From NCBI RefSeq assembly GCF_029937755.1, contig NZ_JAPYPG010000001.1, positions 248,001 to 312,000 of the forward strand: DNA of 64,000 nt, in the 5' to 3' direction. Shown in pieces: positions 1 through 8,647 of this stretch. Made by a program: the position numbers and the translations under genes. The notes beneath the pieces are model-generated. The model did not search any database, was not told where the DNA came from, and worked only from the letters and a program-made list of their open reading frames with translations. Numbering within the stretch: the first letter of the stretch is position 1; every line of letters begins with the position of its first letter. The DNA comes from Henriciella sp. (GTDB lineage: Bacteria; Pseudomonadota; Alphaproteobacteria; Caulobacterales; Hyphomonadaceae).

Positions 1-668
1 ATCTCGACGAGTCGATCCGCGACTTCGCGCGCGCCTCGTTCAATTTCGGCCTGACCCGCAAGTGGCCGGTCTACCTGTCGACCAAGAACACCATCCTGAA
101 AGCCTATGACGGCCGCTTCAAGGACCTTTTCCAGGAAGTCTTCGACAATGAATTCGCCGACGCCTTCAAGGAATTCGGTGGCACCTATGAACACCGCCTG
201 ATCGACGACATGGTGGCTGCGGCGATGAAATGGTCCGGCGGCTATGTCTGGGCCTGTAAGAACTATGACGGCGACGTCCAGTCCGACACGGTCGCGCAAG
301 GGTTCGGCTCGCTCGGCCTGATGACGTCTGTCCTGATGTCGCCAGACGGCAAGACGGTTGAAGCCGAGGCCGCCCACGGCACGGTGACCCGTCACTACCG
401 CAACCACCAGAAGGGCGAAGCGACCTCGACCAACTCGATCGCCTCGATCTACGCCTGGACGCGCGGCCTTGCCCATCGCGGCCGGCTCGACAACACCCCG
501 GCTGTGACCGACTTTGCCGAAAAGCTCGAACGGGTCGTCATCGAGACCGTCGAGGAAGGCAAGATGACCAAGGACCTCGCCCTGCTCATCGGTCCCGATC
601 AGGACTGGCTGACCACGGAAGGCTTCCTCGAAGCGGTTGCCGAGAACCTCGAAAAGGCCATGGCATAA
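1..668 (+). CDS. icd: NADP-dependent isocitrate dehydrogenase, C-terminal part (5' end outside window)
   Basis: The reading frame is open from the first complete codon (base 3) to TAA at 666-668, giving about 221 residues; the N-terminal half lies before the window. The visible part has the type II (eukaryote-like, homodimeric) NADP-IDH pattern: [19 protein letters not shown], a [11 protein letters not shown] segment with metal-binding aspartates, and [11 protein letters not shown], the NADP-binding loop. The enzyme oxidatively decarboxylates isocitrate to 2-oxoglutarate in the TCA cycle in the cytoplasm. A strong intrinsic terminator follows directly, so this is the end of its transcript. 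Identification is secure; only the truncation limits it. Confidence 0.95.
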   Translation, partial: LDESIRDFARASFNFGLTRKWPVYLSTKNTILKAYDGRFKDLFQEVFDNEFADAFKEFGGTYEHRLIDDMVAAAMKWSGGYVWACKNYDGDVQSDTVAQGFGSLGLMTSVLMSPDGKTVEAEAAHGTVTRHYRNHQKGEATSTNSIASIYAWTRGLAHRGRLDNTPAVTDFAEKLERVVIETVEEGKMTKDLALLIGPDQDWLTTEGFLEAVAENLEKAMA

Positions 669-700
669 AACTTTCGCCGAGAGGCGAACGACACTCCATC

Positions 701-734
701 AAGCCCGGCTGCGTCACGCGTAGCCGGGTTTTTT
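701..734 (+). terminator. Rho-independent terminator after icd
   Basis: A 7-bp GC-rich stem (CCCGGCT at 704-710 with AGCCGGG at 722-728) is followed by a run of six T. It lies 35 bases after the isocitrate dehydrogenase stop codon and before a convergent minus-strand gene. Confidence 0.9.
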
Positions 735-757
735 CTGAGATATTGAAGCAGCGCCGC

Positions 758-1144
758 CTAGCGCAGGATGATGCGCGGGCGCTCAGCTGACGATGCAGAG
801 GTCTGGGTCGCAGCCGGCCGGGCTGTCTGCGTGTTGCGGCTGGCGGGTGCGCGGCAGGTCTGCAGCAGGCGCTCAGCCTGATTGGCAGAGGGCGGCGGAG
901 AGAAGGCGCGCTCCATCCCGTCGAGGACGAGATCGCAATCGCAGTCGACGCCCTCGACCTCGCGGCTGTCATCGACGCTGTGCCAGATGCGCTTGCAGCC
1001 ATTCACAGCTTCTTCCGAAATCTTGGTCCGGAATTCATGCCCGCCGTCCTCCCAGCGTGTCAGGACGGACCGGCAGACGCTCTCTTCAGCAAGGCTGGTG
1101 GCCGGGAGGAGCGTTAGAGCAATGAGGATGAGGACACGTTTCAT
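758..1144 (-). CDS. Small secreted protein of unknown function
   Basis: 128 residues with a clear Sec signal peptide (MKRVLILIALTLLPATSLA, cleavage after about residue 19). The mature part has five cysteines: a CDCD pair, one early in the chain, one at GCKRIW and one at LQTCR. It ends in a low-complexity Ala/Thr/Ser/Arg tail. I recognise no family. It is a lone minus-strand gene, convergent with icd, and the short gap to the next minus-strand gene leaves its promoter unclear. No good Shine-Dalgarno is visible before the chosen ATG, but the signal peptide supports that start. A periplasmic location is inferred. Confidence 0.7.
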   Translation of the reverse strand: MKRVLILIALTLLPATSLAEESVCRSVLTRWEDGGHEFRTKISEEAVNGCKRIWHSVDDSREVEGVDCDCDLVLDGMERAFSPPPSANQAERLLQTCRAPASRNTQTARPAATQTSASSAERPRIILR

Positions 1145-1182
1145 GGCCGCGTTTCAAGCATGAAACGGGCCAGTTTTTCGTC

Positions 1183-1551
1183 TCAACCGACGATCACATG
1201 CTCTTCATTGAACCAGAGCGGCGAATGCTTCAGATCGATGAACTTGCGCTCATCCTCAAGCAGCGCCTGACTGGCTTCGGCATTGCCGGGATTTTCCCCG
1301 GCCTGGAAAAAGCTCTCCCAGCTGTCCCACCAGAGTTCGGCGATACCATCGAAGCGCTCCGGCGCCTCGCGGGAGGCGCGGATCGTCTCATTCATCTCGT
1401 GAATGATCGCATGAGTCTGCACATAGCGGCGGATGCCCAGCGTCTCGGCATGGCTCGCAACCAGCGGGGCGTGCGTCTCGCGCCAGTAGGACTGGAACTC
1501 GGCCACAGTGAGATGCGGCAGCCGGTGCAGGCAGAATGTAAGCTTGATCAT
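1183..1551 (-). CDS. EthD-domain protein
   Basis: 122 residues fitting the EthD family, small ferredoxin-fold (dimeric alpha-beta barrel) proteins. Seen: an N-terminal strand MIKLTFCLHR, then LTVAEFQSYWRETHAPLV, the signature helix with the HAPL motif, and a later W/F-rich strand region. Members work as accessory factors or small oxygenase-like proteins in degradative pathways; no substrate can be read from the context. It lies only 40 bases after purS on the same strand, so it may be read through from the purC-purS transcript. Its GGAGG ribosome binding site is buried in a perfect hairpin, annotated separately. Confidence 0.8.
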   Translation of the reverse strand: MIKLTFCLHRLPHLTVAEFQSYWRETHAPLVASHAETLGIRRYVQTHAIIHEMNETIRASREAPERFDGIAELWWDSWESFFQAGENPGNAEASQALLEDERKFIDLKHSPLWFNEEHVIVG

Positions 1552-1553
1552 GG

Positions 1554-1576
1554 GTTTCCTCCGTTTTGGAGGAAAC
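1554..1576 (-). promoter_or_regulatory. Hairpin masking the EthD-gene ribosome binding site
   Basis: A perfect 9-bp inverted repeat (arms 1554-1562 and 1568-1576, 5-base loop). On the minus-strand transcript the 3' arm is GGAGGAAAC, which contains the Shine-Dalgarno of the EthD gene; the ATG follows two bases after the arm. No U-tract follows, so it does not look like a terminator. Translational repression, or dependence on upstream ribosome movement, is inferred. Confidence 0.6.
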
Positions 1577-1591
1577 TAGCGCAGCCGCGCC

Positions 1592-1834
1592 CTACTCGAC
1601 CAGTTCGTAGCGATAGGATTCGATGACGGTGTTGGCGAGCAGCTTCTCGCACATTTCCTTGACGCGCGCGTCTTCCTGGCCGGCTTCGACGCCTTCCAGG
1701 TCCAGTTCGATCACCTTGCCGATGCGGGCACCCTGCACTTCGGTATATCCCATCCGTCCGAGCGTATCGGCGACCGCCTTGCCCTGCGGATCGAGAACAC
1801 CGGGTTTGAGGCCGACATGGACAATGGCTTTCAT
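1592..1834 (-). CDS. purS: Phosphoribosylformylglycinamidine synthase subunit PurS
   Basis: 80 residues from MKAIVHVGLKPGVLDPQGKA, the usual PurS length and N-terminus, with the family's GKxIELDL segment and a C-terminal ESYRYELVE. PurS is the small structural subunit that bridges PurL and PurQ in the multi-subunit FGAM synthetase (purine step 4). The frame extends 23 codons upstream, but the family start and a purine-rich stretch just before it favour base 1834. It lies 81 bases after purC. The usual next gene, purQ, is absent: an EthD gene follows instead. Confidence 0.92.
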   Translation of the reverse strand: MKAIVHVGLKPGVLDPQGKAVADTLGRMGYTEVQGARIGKVIELDLEGVEAGQEDARVKEMCEKLLANTVIESYRYELVE

Positions 1835-1915
1835 GGGCAGGGTTTCCTGTCTCTTCTGGCGAGTCGGCGCTGGTTTAGCCGATTTGCCGGGCGAATGAAA
1901 CAAGCCGCGTGCGGG

Positions 1916-2686
1916 TTATTTCCCGGCGCTCGAAAAGTCGACGACTTCGCCGCCCTGCTGGGATTCCTTGATGATGCCGAGACGGCGCGCGACCTCGGCA
2001 TAGGCTTCCGTCACGCCACCAAGATCACGGCGGAAACGGTCCTTGTCGAGCTTCTCATTGGTCTCGAGATCCCACAACCGGCAGCTGTCCGGGCTGATCT
2101 CGTCGGCCAGGATCGTACGCACCATGTCGCCCTCGAAATGGCGGCCGAACTCCAGCTTGAAGTCGATCAGCCGGATACCGACGGCGGCAAACAGGCCGGA
2201 CATGAAGTCATTCACGCGCAGCGACAGCGAGATGATGTCGTCGAGCTCCTGCGAGCTCGCCCAGCCAAAGGCGGCGATGTGCTCTTCCGAGACCAGCGGA
2301 TCGCCGAGCTCGTCCTTCTTGTAGCAGAACTCCACGATCGCCCGCGGCAGGGTCTCGCCCTCGGCAATGCCGAGACGCTTCGACATGGTGCCGGCGGCGA
2401 CGTTGCGCACGATCACTTCCAGCGGGATGATCTCGACCTTGCGGATCAGCTGCTCGCGCATGTTGAGGCGCTTGATGAAGTGGTTCGGGATACCGACGGT
2501 GCCGAGCCGCGTCATGATGAACTCGCTGATGCGGTTGTTCAGCACGCCCTTGCCGTCGAGCACCGCCTTCTTCTCGGCGTTGAACGCGGTTGCGTCATCC
2601 TTGAAATACTGGATCAGCGTGCCCGGCTCAGGCCCCTCATACAGGATCTTGGCCTTGCCTTCATAAATCATGCGCCGGCGCGACAT
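1916..2686 (-). CDS. purC: Phosphoribosylaminoimidazole-succinocarboxamide synthase (SAICAR synthetase)
   Basis: 256 residues from [18 protein letters not shown]. It shows the SAICAR synthetase hallmarks: YEGKAK nucleotide-binding start, [21 protein letters not shown], and [14 protein letters not shown]. It makes SAICAR from CAIR, aspartate and ATP in purine biosynthesis. The open frame continues about 50 codons upstream, but the ATG at 2686 is preceded by GAGGGAG and matches the family N-terminus. It is the first gene of a minus-strand unit with purS and is divergent from the zeta-subunit gene. Confidence 0.95.
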   Translation of the reverse strand: MSRRRMIYEGKAKILYEGPEPGTLIQYFKDDATAFNAEKKAVLDGKGVLNNRISEFIMTRLGTVGIPNHFIKRLNMREQLIRKVEIIPLEVIVRNVAAGTMSKRLGIAEGETLPRAIVEFCYKKDELGDPLVSEEHIAAFGWASSQELDDIISLSLRVNDFMSGLFAAVGIRLIDFKLEFGRHFEGDMVRTILADEISPDSCRLWDLETNEKLDKDRFRRDLGGVTEAYAEVARRLGIIKESQQGGEVVDFSSAGK

Positions 2687-2843
2687 CGCGTGTCTCCCTC
2701 TGGAGAAGGAGGCGGAGCACCATGACAAGCCCCGGTTACCGCCCCTCGGAATCAAGACTTGAGTGTTACTCTGAAGCGGACCCTGAAACAAACGATGATT
2801 CAGCGCTTCGCCGCTTGCCCGACCTTGTCGCAGCATGGCAGTC

Positions 2844-2873
2844 TTGCGCGACAGGGGGACGGCGAACTATACC
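2844..2873 (+). promoter_or_regulatory. Candidate sigma70-type promoter for the zeta-subunit gene
   Basis: TTGCGC (2844-2849) and TATACC (2868-2873) are separated by 18 bases, about 45 bases before the ATG at 2920, in the divergent region between purC and the DUF1476 gene. It is a match by eye only. Confidence 0.4.
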
Positions 2874-2919
2874 GCGCCGGAATACAAGTTGAGCCCATCA
2901 AGACAGGAAGGCTTTCCAG

Positions 2920-3252
2920 ATGAGCACATTCGACGATCGCGAGCGCGCTGAAGAAGCGAAATACGCCCACGACTCCCAGCTGCAGTTCAAGATCATGAAC
3001 CGCCGCAACAAGCTGCTTGGCCTGTGGGCCGCTGACCTGATGAACCTGTCGGGCGCAGAGGCCGAAGCCTATGCCAAGTCGGTCGTCATGTCCGACCTCG
3101 AAGAGCCGGGTGACGAGGATGTCTTCCGCAAGGTGCGTGGAGACCTCGACGCCAAGGGCATCGACCGCTCCGATGCCCGCATCCGCGAGCACATGGCCGA
3201 GCTGATCGCCGTCGCGCGTGAGCAGGTCATGAAGGAAGTGAAAGACCAGTAG
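2920..3252 (+). CDS. DUF1476 protein, F1-ATPase zeta-type inhibitor subunit
   Basis: 110 residues beginning MSTFDDRERAEEAKYAHDS, with RRNKLLGLWAADLMNLSGAEAEAYA. This is the signature of DUF1476, the alphaproteobacterial zeta subunit shown in Paracoccus to bind the F1-ATPase and block ATP hydrolysis. The length fits (about 104-110), the protein is highly charged and there is no signal peptide, so it is cytoplasmic. It is not next to the atp operon here. GGAAGG precedes the ATG. Inhibitor activity varies between species, so the role is by family. Confidence 0.88.
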   Translation: MSTFDDRERAEEAKYAHDSQLQFKIMNRRNKLLGLWAADLMNLSGAEAEAYAKSVVMSDLEEPGDEDVFRKVRGDLDAKGIDRSDARIREHMAELIAVAREQVMKEVKDQ

Positions 3253-3336
3253 CCAGGCTGGAAGGCAGAGGTGGGCCTTGAAGCTGGCCCCCTTGCGCCT
3301 CATCTTTCCTCCAAAGCCAGACACCGGAGATCCGAC

Positions 3337-3672
3337 ATGAGCGATGCTGTCCAGCAATCCATCGACAAGGCCGTCAAGGAAAACGACGTGCTGCTCTTCA
3401 TGAAGGGCACGCCAACCTTCCCGCAATGCGGCTTCTCCTCCGTCGTCGTCCAGGTGCTCGACTATCTCGGCGTCGACTATGTCGCGACCAACGTCCTGGA
3501 AGACCAGGCTGTGCGCGAAGGCATCAAGGTCTATTCCGACTGGCCGACCATTCCCCAGCTCTATGTGAAGGGCGAGTTTGTCGGCGGCTGCGACATCATC
3601 AAGGAAATGTTCGAAAACGGTGAGCTGAAGCAGCACTTCGCCGAAAAGGGCATCGAGATGGAAGCGGCCTGA
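3337..3672 (+). CDS. grxD: Monothiol glutaredoxin, Grx4 family
   Basis: 111 residues from MSDAVQQSIDKAVKEN, with the CGFS active site in FPQCGFSS, and the glutathione/Fe-S contacts WPTIPQLYVKGEFVGGCDI. CGFS glutaredoxins bind a bridging [2Fe-2S] cluster, usually with BolA, and serve Fe-S trafficking. The frame runs 22 codons further upstream, but the ATG at 3337 has CCGGAGA before it and is the family start. It lies 84 bases after the zeta-subunit gene and may share its transcript. bolA, often its neighbour, is not here. Confidence 0.94.
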   Translation: MSDAVQQSIDKAVKENDVLLFMKGTPTFPQCGFSSVVVQVLDYLGVDYVATNVLEDQAVREGIKVYSDWPTIPQLYVKGEFVGGCDIIKEMFENGELKQHFAEKGIEMEAA

Positions 3673-3760
3673 GGGCGCTTCCGCTTTACCAACAAAAAAG
3701 ATCTGACCCGGTTTCCCGCCTGACCGCGCCTTAGTCCATAGAGACCATAAGGAGCTTGTC

Positions 3761-4612
3761 ATGGGATGGTTCATGGGACCGGATACCGCTGAAGTCGGGG
3801 AATCCATTCGTATATCGGTCAGCGGCTTTGACGGCTGCACGAAGGCCTCGTTCAGTGCGTTCAACGCCGACCTCTCATCCACCCTTGTCCAGCTTGCCGA
3901 TGGTTTCGCGACGATCAGGGCCCGAATGGTAAGCGCCGGCTCAGCCAGCATCACCGCGCGCGGTTATGACGAGAATGGCGCAGTCGCGCACGAAGCTACT
4001 CACCAGGTCCAGGTCCACCCCCGCAACAGGGCTCAGGACACAGGCTTCGAGGAATGGGGCGAGGGCGAGCACGACGTCAAATTCTTCTGCACAAAGCCCA
4101 TCGTCGGCCAGGTGTGGAAACTGGCTTTCAGGAATGTCGGTGACTGCGAAAGCCTCGTGGTTGAGATGCAGGGATCGAATGGCGGCATCTTCCGCCTCTT
4201 TCCGCGCGGTCGCATGGAGATGAGAACACATCTGACACCGAAGGCGCCGGGCCGGATGGCCGTTCACGTCACGAAGAGGAATGCGAGGCTCGATCCGCTG
4301 AACACAAAGACATTCATCGTAGAGGTCCAGCAGGCGACAGATCAGATGGCAGCCGCACCGGAGACGTTTGCCGAAACAGCCTCAGAAGCGGCCCCATCGG
4401 CGCCGGCCCTCGATCCCGTCAAACCACCCTACCTCCTGCCCCACGATACCTTCGCGGGCGAGGAAACCGGCAGCACACTTGCCGCCTCAGGGCAGCCCGC
4501 AGGCCCAGGGCAATCGCTCGCCTCATCCCTCGGCTCGGCATCACCTGAAGAGATCGCCCGCGACATGCAGGCCCGCACCGACGCGCTGCTCAACCGGCTG
4601 AAAAAAGGCTGA
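3761..4612 (+). CDS. Unknown protein with Ig-like N-terminal half and Pro/Ala-rich tail
   Basis: 283 residues with AAGGAG before the ATG. No signal peptide or membrane segment is visible. Residues 1-90 look like a beta-sandwich domain (AEVGESIRISVSGFDG, then SASITARGYDENGAV, as in bacterial Ig-like domains). Residues 95-190 form a second beta-rich block. From about 200 on it is Pro/Ala/Ser-rich and probably disordered, ending in a charged helix (EEIARDMQARTDALLNRLKKG). I recognise no family. Coding is supported by the frame, ribosome binding site and amino-acid usage. The C-terminal helix could be an interaction or targeting segment; that is a guess. Confidence 0.7.
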   Translation: MGWFMGPDTAEVGESIRISVSGFDGCTKASFSAFNADLSSTLVQLADGFATIRARMVSAGSASITARGYDENGAVAHEATHQVQVHPRNRAQDTGFEEWGEGEHDVKFFCTKPIVGQVWKLAFRNVGDCESLVVEMQGSNGGIFRLFPRGRMEMRTHLTPKAPGRMAVHVTKRNARLDPLNTKTFIVEVQQATDQMAAAPETFAETASEAAPSAPALDPVKPPYLLPHDTFAGEETGSTLAASGQPAGPGQSLASSLGSASPEEIARDMQARTDALLNRLKKG

Positions 4613-4697
4613 AGGCTCCGGGCGATGGGACGCGCCCCATTGCCACGCCCTCACGGTCGGCTAGTCTCCCCGCTGACGCCACCAGAAGGAACGCCTG

Positions 4698-5777
4698 ATG
4701 CGGGTATTGTCGATCCTCACCCTTGTATTGACCCTGGTCACCGCCGGTCCGGCAGCCGCCGAGGACTGGGCTGCCAGAGCCGAGCATCACACAGTCGAGC
4801 TGGAAGACTTCACCTTCGGCACGGGCGAGACACTGCCTTCCATCACGATGAGCTGGTACACGCTCGGTACGCCGCGGCGCGATGCAGACGGCATCATCAC
4901 CAATGCCGTCATGCTGCTGCACGGCACCGGCGGCAGCGGCACATCGCTCCTTCGCCCGATCTTCGGCAATGAGCTGTTCGGCCCCGGCCAGCCGCTCGAC
5001 CTGGCGACCCATTACATCATCTCGCCCGACAATCTCGGCCATGGCGACAGCTCAAAACCGAGCGACGGGATGCGCACGGACTTTCCGCGTTACGATTATG
5101 ACGACATGGTCAAGGCCCAGCACCGCATGCTGACCGAAGGCGCGGGCGTCGAGAGCCTCGACCTGATCCTCGGCACGTCCATGGGCTGCATGCACGCCTT
5201 TGTCTGGGGTGAGGACTATCCGGGCTTTGCCGATCGCCTCGTGCCGCTCGCCTGCAATGCCATCGAGATTGCCGGGCGCAACCGCATGTTCCGGCAGATG
5301 CTCATCGACGGTTTCCGGAATGATCCGGACTATGATGACGGCAATTACGAAGACCCAGCCGACCTCGAGACCGGCCACAAGATCTACGCCAACACCCTCC
5401 TCCTCGCCGGCTCCAACCCCTACCGCCTGCAGGCCGAGGCGCCGACGCGCGAAGAGGCGATCGAACAGTATCGCACCGCCGCAGCAGGCCTCGCCGCACG
5501 CGCCGTCGATCCGAACGACACGATCTACCAGTTCGATGCCTCCCGCACATACAACCCCGCCCCGCGCCTCTCGGAGATCGATGTGCCCGTCCTCTGGATC
5601 AACTCCGCCGACGACTTCATCAACCCGCCCGGCCTGGGCAACCCGGAAGCGCTGGCAGCAGAAATGCCCAACGCCCGCTTCGTCCTCATCCCGGCCAGCA
5701 AGGACACCCGAGGCCACGGCACACATACGGCGGCAAGGTTCTGGAAGGACGAGCTGGAGGCGTTTCTGGCAGATTGA
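4698..5777 (+). CDS. Secreted alpha/beta-hydrolase, homoserine acetyltransferase-like fold
   Basis: 359 residues with a signal peptide (MRVLSILTLVLTLVTAGPAAA). The fold follows the MetX-like branch of alpha/beta hydrolases: nucleophile elbow GTSMGCMHAF (Ser161), acidic residue in SADDF (Asp305/306), and GHGTHT with His340 or His343 near the end; HGTGGSG supplies the oxyanion region. Export to the periplasm makes a methionine-pathway role unlikely, so an esterase or amidase acting on an external substrate is more plausible. No operon partners: it lies 85 bases after the previous gene and 140 before rimO. Confidence 0.82.
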   Translation: MRVLSILTLVLTLVTAGPAAAEDWAARAEHHTVELEDFTFGTGETLPSITMSWYTLGTPRRDADGIITNAVMLLHGTGGSGTSLLRPIFGNELFGPGQPLDLATHYIISPDNLGHGDSSKPSDGMRTDFPRYDYDDMVKAQHRMLTEGAGVESLDLILGTSMGCMHAFVWGEDYPGFADRLVPLACNAIEIAGRNRMFRQMLIDGFRNDPDYDDGNYEDPADLETGHKIYANTLLLAGSNPYRLQAEAPTREEAIEQYRTAAAGLAARAVDPNDTIYQFDASRTYNPAPRLSEIDVPVLWINSADDFINPPGLGNPEALAAEMPNARFVLIPASKDTRGHGTHTAARFWKDELEAFLAD

Positions 5778-5917
5778 GCGGTCGTCTCAGACCCTCAAGG
5801 GCCTCTACAAACGCCTCGCCACGGCTTGACCATGGGGAGGCATACCAATAACCGCCAGCACCCCAACAGCCCTCCGCTTCTTCCCTTCCCGCCCCGCCGC
5901 TGCTAAACGCGCGCCCC

Positions 5918-7273
5918 ATGAGCACCCTCATTCAGACGCCGCCTAAAGCGCAGCAAAAAACCCAGCCCAAAGTCGGCATTGTCTCGCTTGGCTGCCCCAA
6001 GGCGCTGGTAGATTCCGAGCGCATCATCACCCGGCTGCGCGCCGAAGGCTATGCCATTGCGCCGGATTATGAGGGCGCAGATCTCGTGCTGGTGAACACG
6101 TGCGGCTTTCTCGATAGCGCGCGTGATGAAAGCCTCGAAGCGATCGGCGAAGCCATCGAGGCAAACGGCAAGGTGATCGTCACTGGCTGCCTCGGGGCCG
6201 AGCCGGAGGTGATCCAGAAGGCGCACCCGAAGGTGCTCGCAGTCACGGGGCCACACCAGTATGAGCAAGTGATGGAGGCGGTGCATACCCATCTCACCCC
6301 GCCGCCGGATGCCTTTACCGACCTCGTGCCGGAGACGGGCCTGAAGCTCACGCCGCGCCACTATTCGTATCTGAAGATTTCCGAAGGCTGTAACAATCGC
6401 TGCAGCTTCTGCATCATTCCGAAGCTGCGCGGCGACCTTGTCTCACGCCCGATCCATCACGTCCTGACCGAGGCCGAACGGCTGGTGAAGGCCGGGGTGA
6501 ACGAGCTGCTGGTGATCAGCCAGGACACCTCTGCCTATGGCCTCGACGTGAAGTACCAGCCGCAGACCTGGCGCGGTGAGGACTACGAGACCCGCTTCCT
6601 CGACCTGGCGCGCGGGCTCGGCGAGCTCGATGCCTGGGTGCGGATGCATTACGTCTACCCCTATCCGCACGTCGACAAGGTCATCCCGCTAATGGCCGAG
6701 GGCAAGATCCTTCCCTATCTCGACATCCCCTTCCAGCATGCCTCGGCCAATGTGCTGAAAGCGATGAAGCGCCCGGCCAAACAGGACCGCGTCCTCGAAC
6801 GCATCCAGCAATGGCGCCACGACGTGCCGGGCATGACCATCCGCTCGACCTTCATCGTCGGCTTTCCGGGCGAAACCGATGAGGATTTCGAAATCCTGCT
6901 CGATTTCATCCGCGAGGCGAAGATCGACCGGGCCGGCTGCTTCAAATACGAGAATGTCGAACATGCCGAGAGCCGGCTGCTCGACGGGCATATACCGGAA
7001 GCGGTGAAGGAAGAGCGCTGGCACCGCTTCATGGCGCTGCAGGCGGAAATTTCCTCTGAACGTGCCGCTGCGCAGATCGGCACCACGCAGGATGTCATCA
7101 TCGATGGGCCGAGCGACGAGCCGGGCGAGATGCTTGGCCGGTCAAAAGCCGATGCGCCGGAAATCGACGGAGTGGTGTATCTCGCCGATGCCGATCACCT
7201 GAAACCGGGCGATATCGTCAGCGTCCGGGTAACGGACGCTGACGAGTACGATCTGTACGCCGAAATGGCGTAA
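5918..7273 (+). CDS. rimO: Ribosomal protein S12 methylthiotransferase RimO
   Basis: 451 residues. N-terminal MTTase domain with the first-cluster cysteines (SLGCPKA, NTCGFL, VTGCLG), a radical-SAM domain with C158-x3-C162-x2-C165 in [10 protein letters not shown], and a C-terminal TRAM domain (about 385-451). It adds a methylthio group to the conserved aspartate of ribosomal protein S12 using two [4Fe-4S] clusters. [11 protein letters not shown] and the short start distinguish RimO from MiaB. It stands alone, with no convincing terminator in the 53 bases before the convergent lipoprotein gene. Confidence 0.95.
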   Translation: MSTLIQTPPKAQQKTQPKVGIVSLGCPKALVDSERIITRLRAEGYAIAPDYEGADLVLVNTCGFLDSARDESLEAIGEAIEANGKVIVTGCLGAEPEVIQKAHPKVLAVTGPHQYEQVMEAVHTHLTPPPDAFTDLVPETGLKLTPRHYSYLKISEGCNNRCSFCIIPKLRGDLVSRPIHHVLTEAERLVKAGVNELLVISQDTSAYGLDVKYQPQTWRGEDYETRFLDLARGLGELDAWVRMHYVYPYPHVDKVIPLMAEGKILPYLDIPFQHASANVLKAMKRPAKQDRVLERIQQWRHDVPGMTIRSTFIVGFPGETDEDFEILLDFIREAKIDRAGCFKYENVEHAESRLLDGHIPEAVKEERWHRFMALQAEISSERAAAQIGTTQDVIIDGPSDEPGEMLGRSKADAPEIDGVVYLADADHLKPGDIVSVRVTDADEYDLYAEMA

Positions 7274-7326
7274 AAACTGGGCTGAAACTGGAACGGAATC
7301 GGGCTGTTTCTGGAATGCCTTTTTGG

Positions 7327-7716
7327 CTAGTTCCGGACCGAATTTCGCACGCTTACATCGGCGCCCTCAGGAATTCCGAGCTCGGCGAAATCCCAGGTCA
7401 GGGCCACACCGTCGGGGAGATTCGCCCGGCAATAATCCTCTTTCTCGCGATAGAAACCGACGGAGAAGCGGTCGCTGCCAGTCTTGCGGACGTCGGCGCC
7501 GATGAAATCCTTCGTGGTGCAGCCATTCGATGTGACACGTATGGTAACCGTCTGAGCAGAGACGTCGGCGCCCTTGAGGGGCCCATAAGTGTGGGCACCG
7601 TCCCAGTTTTCGTGCAGCACGCCCTCTTCGGCATCAATCACGATGCAGCCTGATAGCGCGACAAGTGTAATACCCATTACAGGCGCAAGGGCGAGGGAGG
7701 AAAAAAGTTTTGGCAT
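7327..7716 (-). CDS. Small lipoprotein of unknown function
   Basis: 129 residues with a type II signal sequence: hydrophobic core and lipobox LSGC (Cys24). The mature domain has two more cysteines (GCTTKDF and EDYCRANL), likely a disulfide, and is rich in beta-prone residues. I know no family for it. It is convergent with rimO and divergent from the DUF2807 gene, sharing with it a 107-bp intergenic region containing repeated motifs. Co-regulation of these two envelope proteins is inferred. Confidence 0.72.
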   Translation of the reverse strand: MPKLFSSLALAPVMGITLVALSGCIVIDAEEGVLHENWDGAHTYGPLKGADVSAQTVTIRVTSNGCTTKDFIGADVRKTGSDRFSVGFYREKEDYCRANLPDGVALTWDFAELGIPEGADVSVRNSVRN

Positions 7717-7728
7717 GGCCCGAATCCT

Positions 7729-7778
7729 TATTGACTTACGATAACGAAGCGTATTGACTATCGATAAATCAAAGTCAA
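7729..7778. promoter_or_regulatory. Repeated operator-like motif between divergent envelope genes
   Basis: Two direct copies of a 16-mer, TATTGACTTACGATAA (7729-7744) and TATTGACTATCGATAA (7752-7767), match at 14 of 16 bases with a 23-bp period. A third, inverted TTGACT half-site (AGTCAA) lies at 7773-7778. The block is centred between the lipoprotein start (7716) and the DUF2807 start (7824). A regulator-binding site is inferred; no regulator gene is adjacent. Confidence 0.55.
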
Positions 7779-7823
7779 GCGGATTGTTTCCCTCCGGAAA
7801 CGCCCCAACAGCAGGAGCCTCCC

Positions 7824-8513
7824 ATGCGCCACAAACTGACCACGCTCGCCCTCGCCGCCACAGCCCTCGCCGCCCCCGCCCTCGCCGAAACCCGCACGTT
7901 TGACGTCCCGGACTTCGATAGCATCGACGTTTCCGCCGGTATCGAAGTGATCTATGAAACCGGCGTTTCCCGATCGGTAGACGTCGAAAACAAGAAGGGT
8001 GATTTCAGCGACATCATCGTGGAAGTCGATGGCGATGACCTCGTCCTGAAGCGCAAGAAACGAATGAACTGGGGCGGCAAGCGCGAGAAGTATACCGTTA
8101 CCGTCGGCGTCCAGTCGCTTGAAAACATCGAAGCCTCTTCAGGGTCTTCCGTCGAAGGCTCCGGCCTCTCCGGCAATGACGCCTCCATCGATGCCTCATC
8201 CGGCGCACGCGTCGTGGCTACGAATATTTCCGTCGGAGATATCGATATCGAATCGTCCAGCGGCTCCTCTATTGATGCGTCTGGAACCTGCAGTGAAATC
8301 GATGCCGAGGCCTCTTCCGGGGCGAGCATCGATGCGAGCGATCTCGAATGCATCTCAATCATCGCAGACGTCTCCAGCGGTGCCTCGATCCGCGCCTATG
8401 CAAGCGAAAGTGTGGACGCCGAAGCCTCCAGCGGCGGCAGCGTCCGCGTCAGTGGCGGGGCGACAAATGTCACGATCGACAAGTCCAGCGGTGGATCGGT
8501 TTCCGTGGGCTGA
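7824..8513 (+). CDS. Secreted DUF2807 (head GIN domain) adhesin-like protein
   Basis: 229 residues with a signal peptide (cleaved after about residue 21, APALA). The mature part starts RTFDVPDFDSIDVSAGIEV, the usual start of the DUF2807 domain. It then carries repeated EASSGxS/DASSGA units every 18-22 residues (at least seven), which predicts a right-handed beta-solenoid. Family members are periplasmic or outer-membrane proteins of uncertain, adhesin-like role. There is no autotransporter barrel. CAGGAG lies before the ATG. Codon use in the repeats looks normal for the region. Confidence 0.85.
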   Translation: MRHKLTTLALAATALAAPALAETRTFDVPDFDSIDVSAGIEVIYETGVSRSVDVENKKGDFSDIIVEVDGDDLVLKRKKRMNWGGKREKYTVTVGVQSLENIEASSGSSVEGSGLSGNDASIDASSGARVVATNISVGDIDIESSSGSSIDASGTCSEIDAEASSGASIDASDLECISIIADVSSGASIRAYASESVDAEASSGGSVRVSGGATNVTIDKSSGGSVSVG

Positions 8514-8578
8514 CATTACAGATCATGATGCGTGGGTCGTAACCTCGACCCTGATATCGACGCCTGAGCGCATCATGC

Positions 8579-8640
8579 GGCCCGTCCGGATTTCTGGTGA
8601 TCGACCCGTCGCCAGACCTACCGGGCGGGCCAACCTTTTC
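8579..8640. terminator. Long nested hairpin between convergent genes
   Basis: An 11-bp outer stem (8579-8589 with 8621-8631, one G-U pair) encloses an inner stem (TCTGGTGA with TCGCCAGA), giving a 53-base hairpin followed by AACCTTTTC on the plus strand. It sits between the DUF2807 stop and the convergent PPK2 stop, so a terminator role is likely, though the T-run is interrupted. Confidence 0.5.
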
Positions 8641-8647
8641 AGGCCGC

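Noticed and set aside
2800-3954. 384-codon minus-strand open frame across the zeta-subunit and grxD genes
   Set aside because: It covers two plus-strand genes with firm family matches.
4698-5777. Homoserine O-acetyltransferase MetX
   Set aside because: The fold and Ser-Asp-His layout are similar, but a signal peptide sends it out of the cytoplasm and no methionine genes are near.
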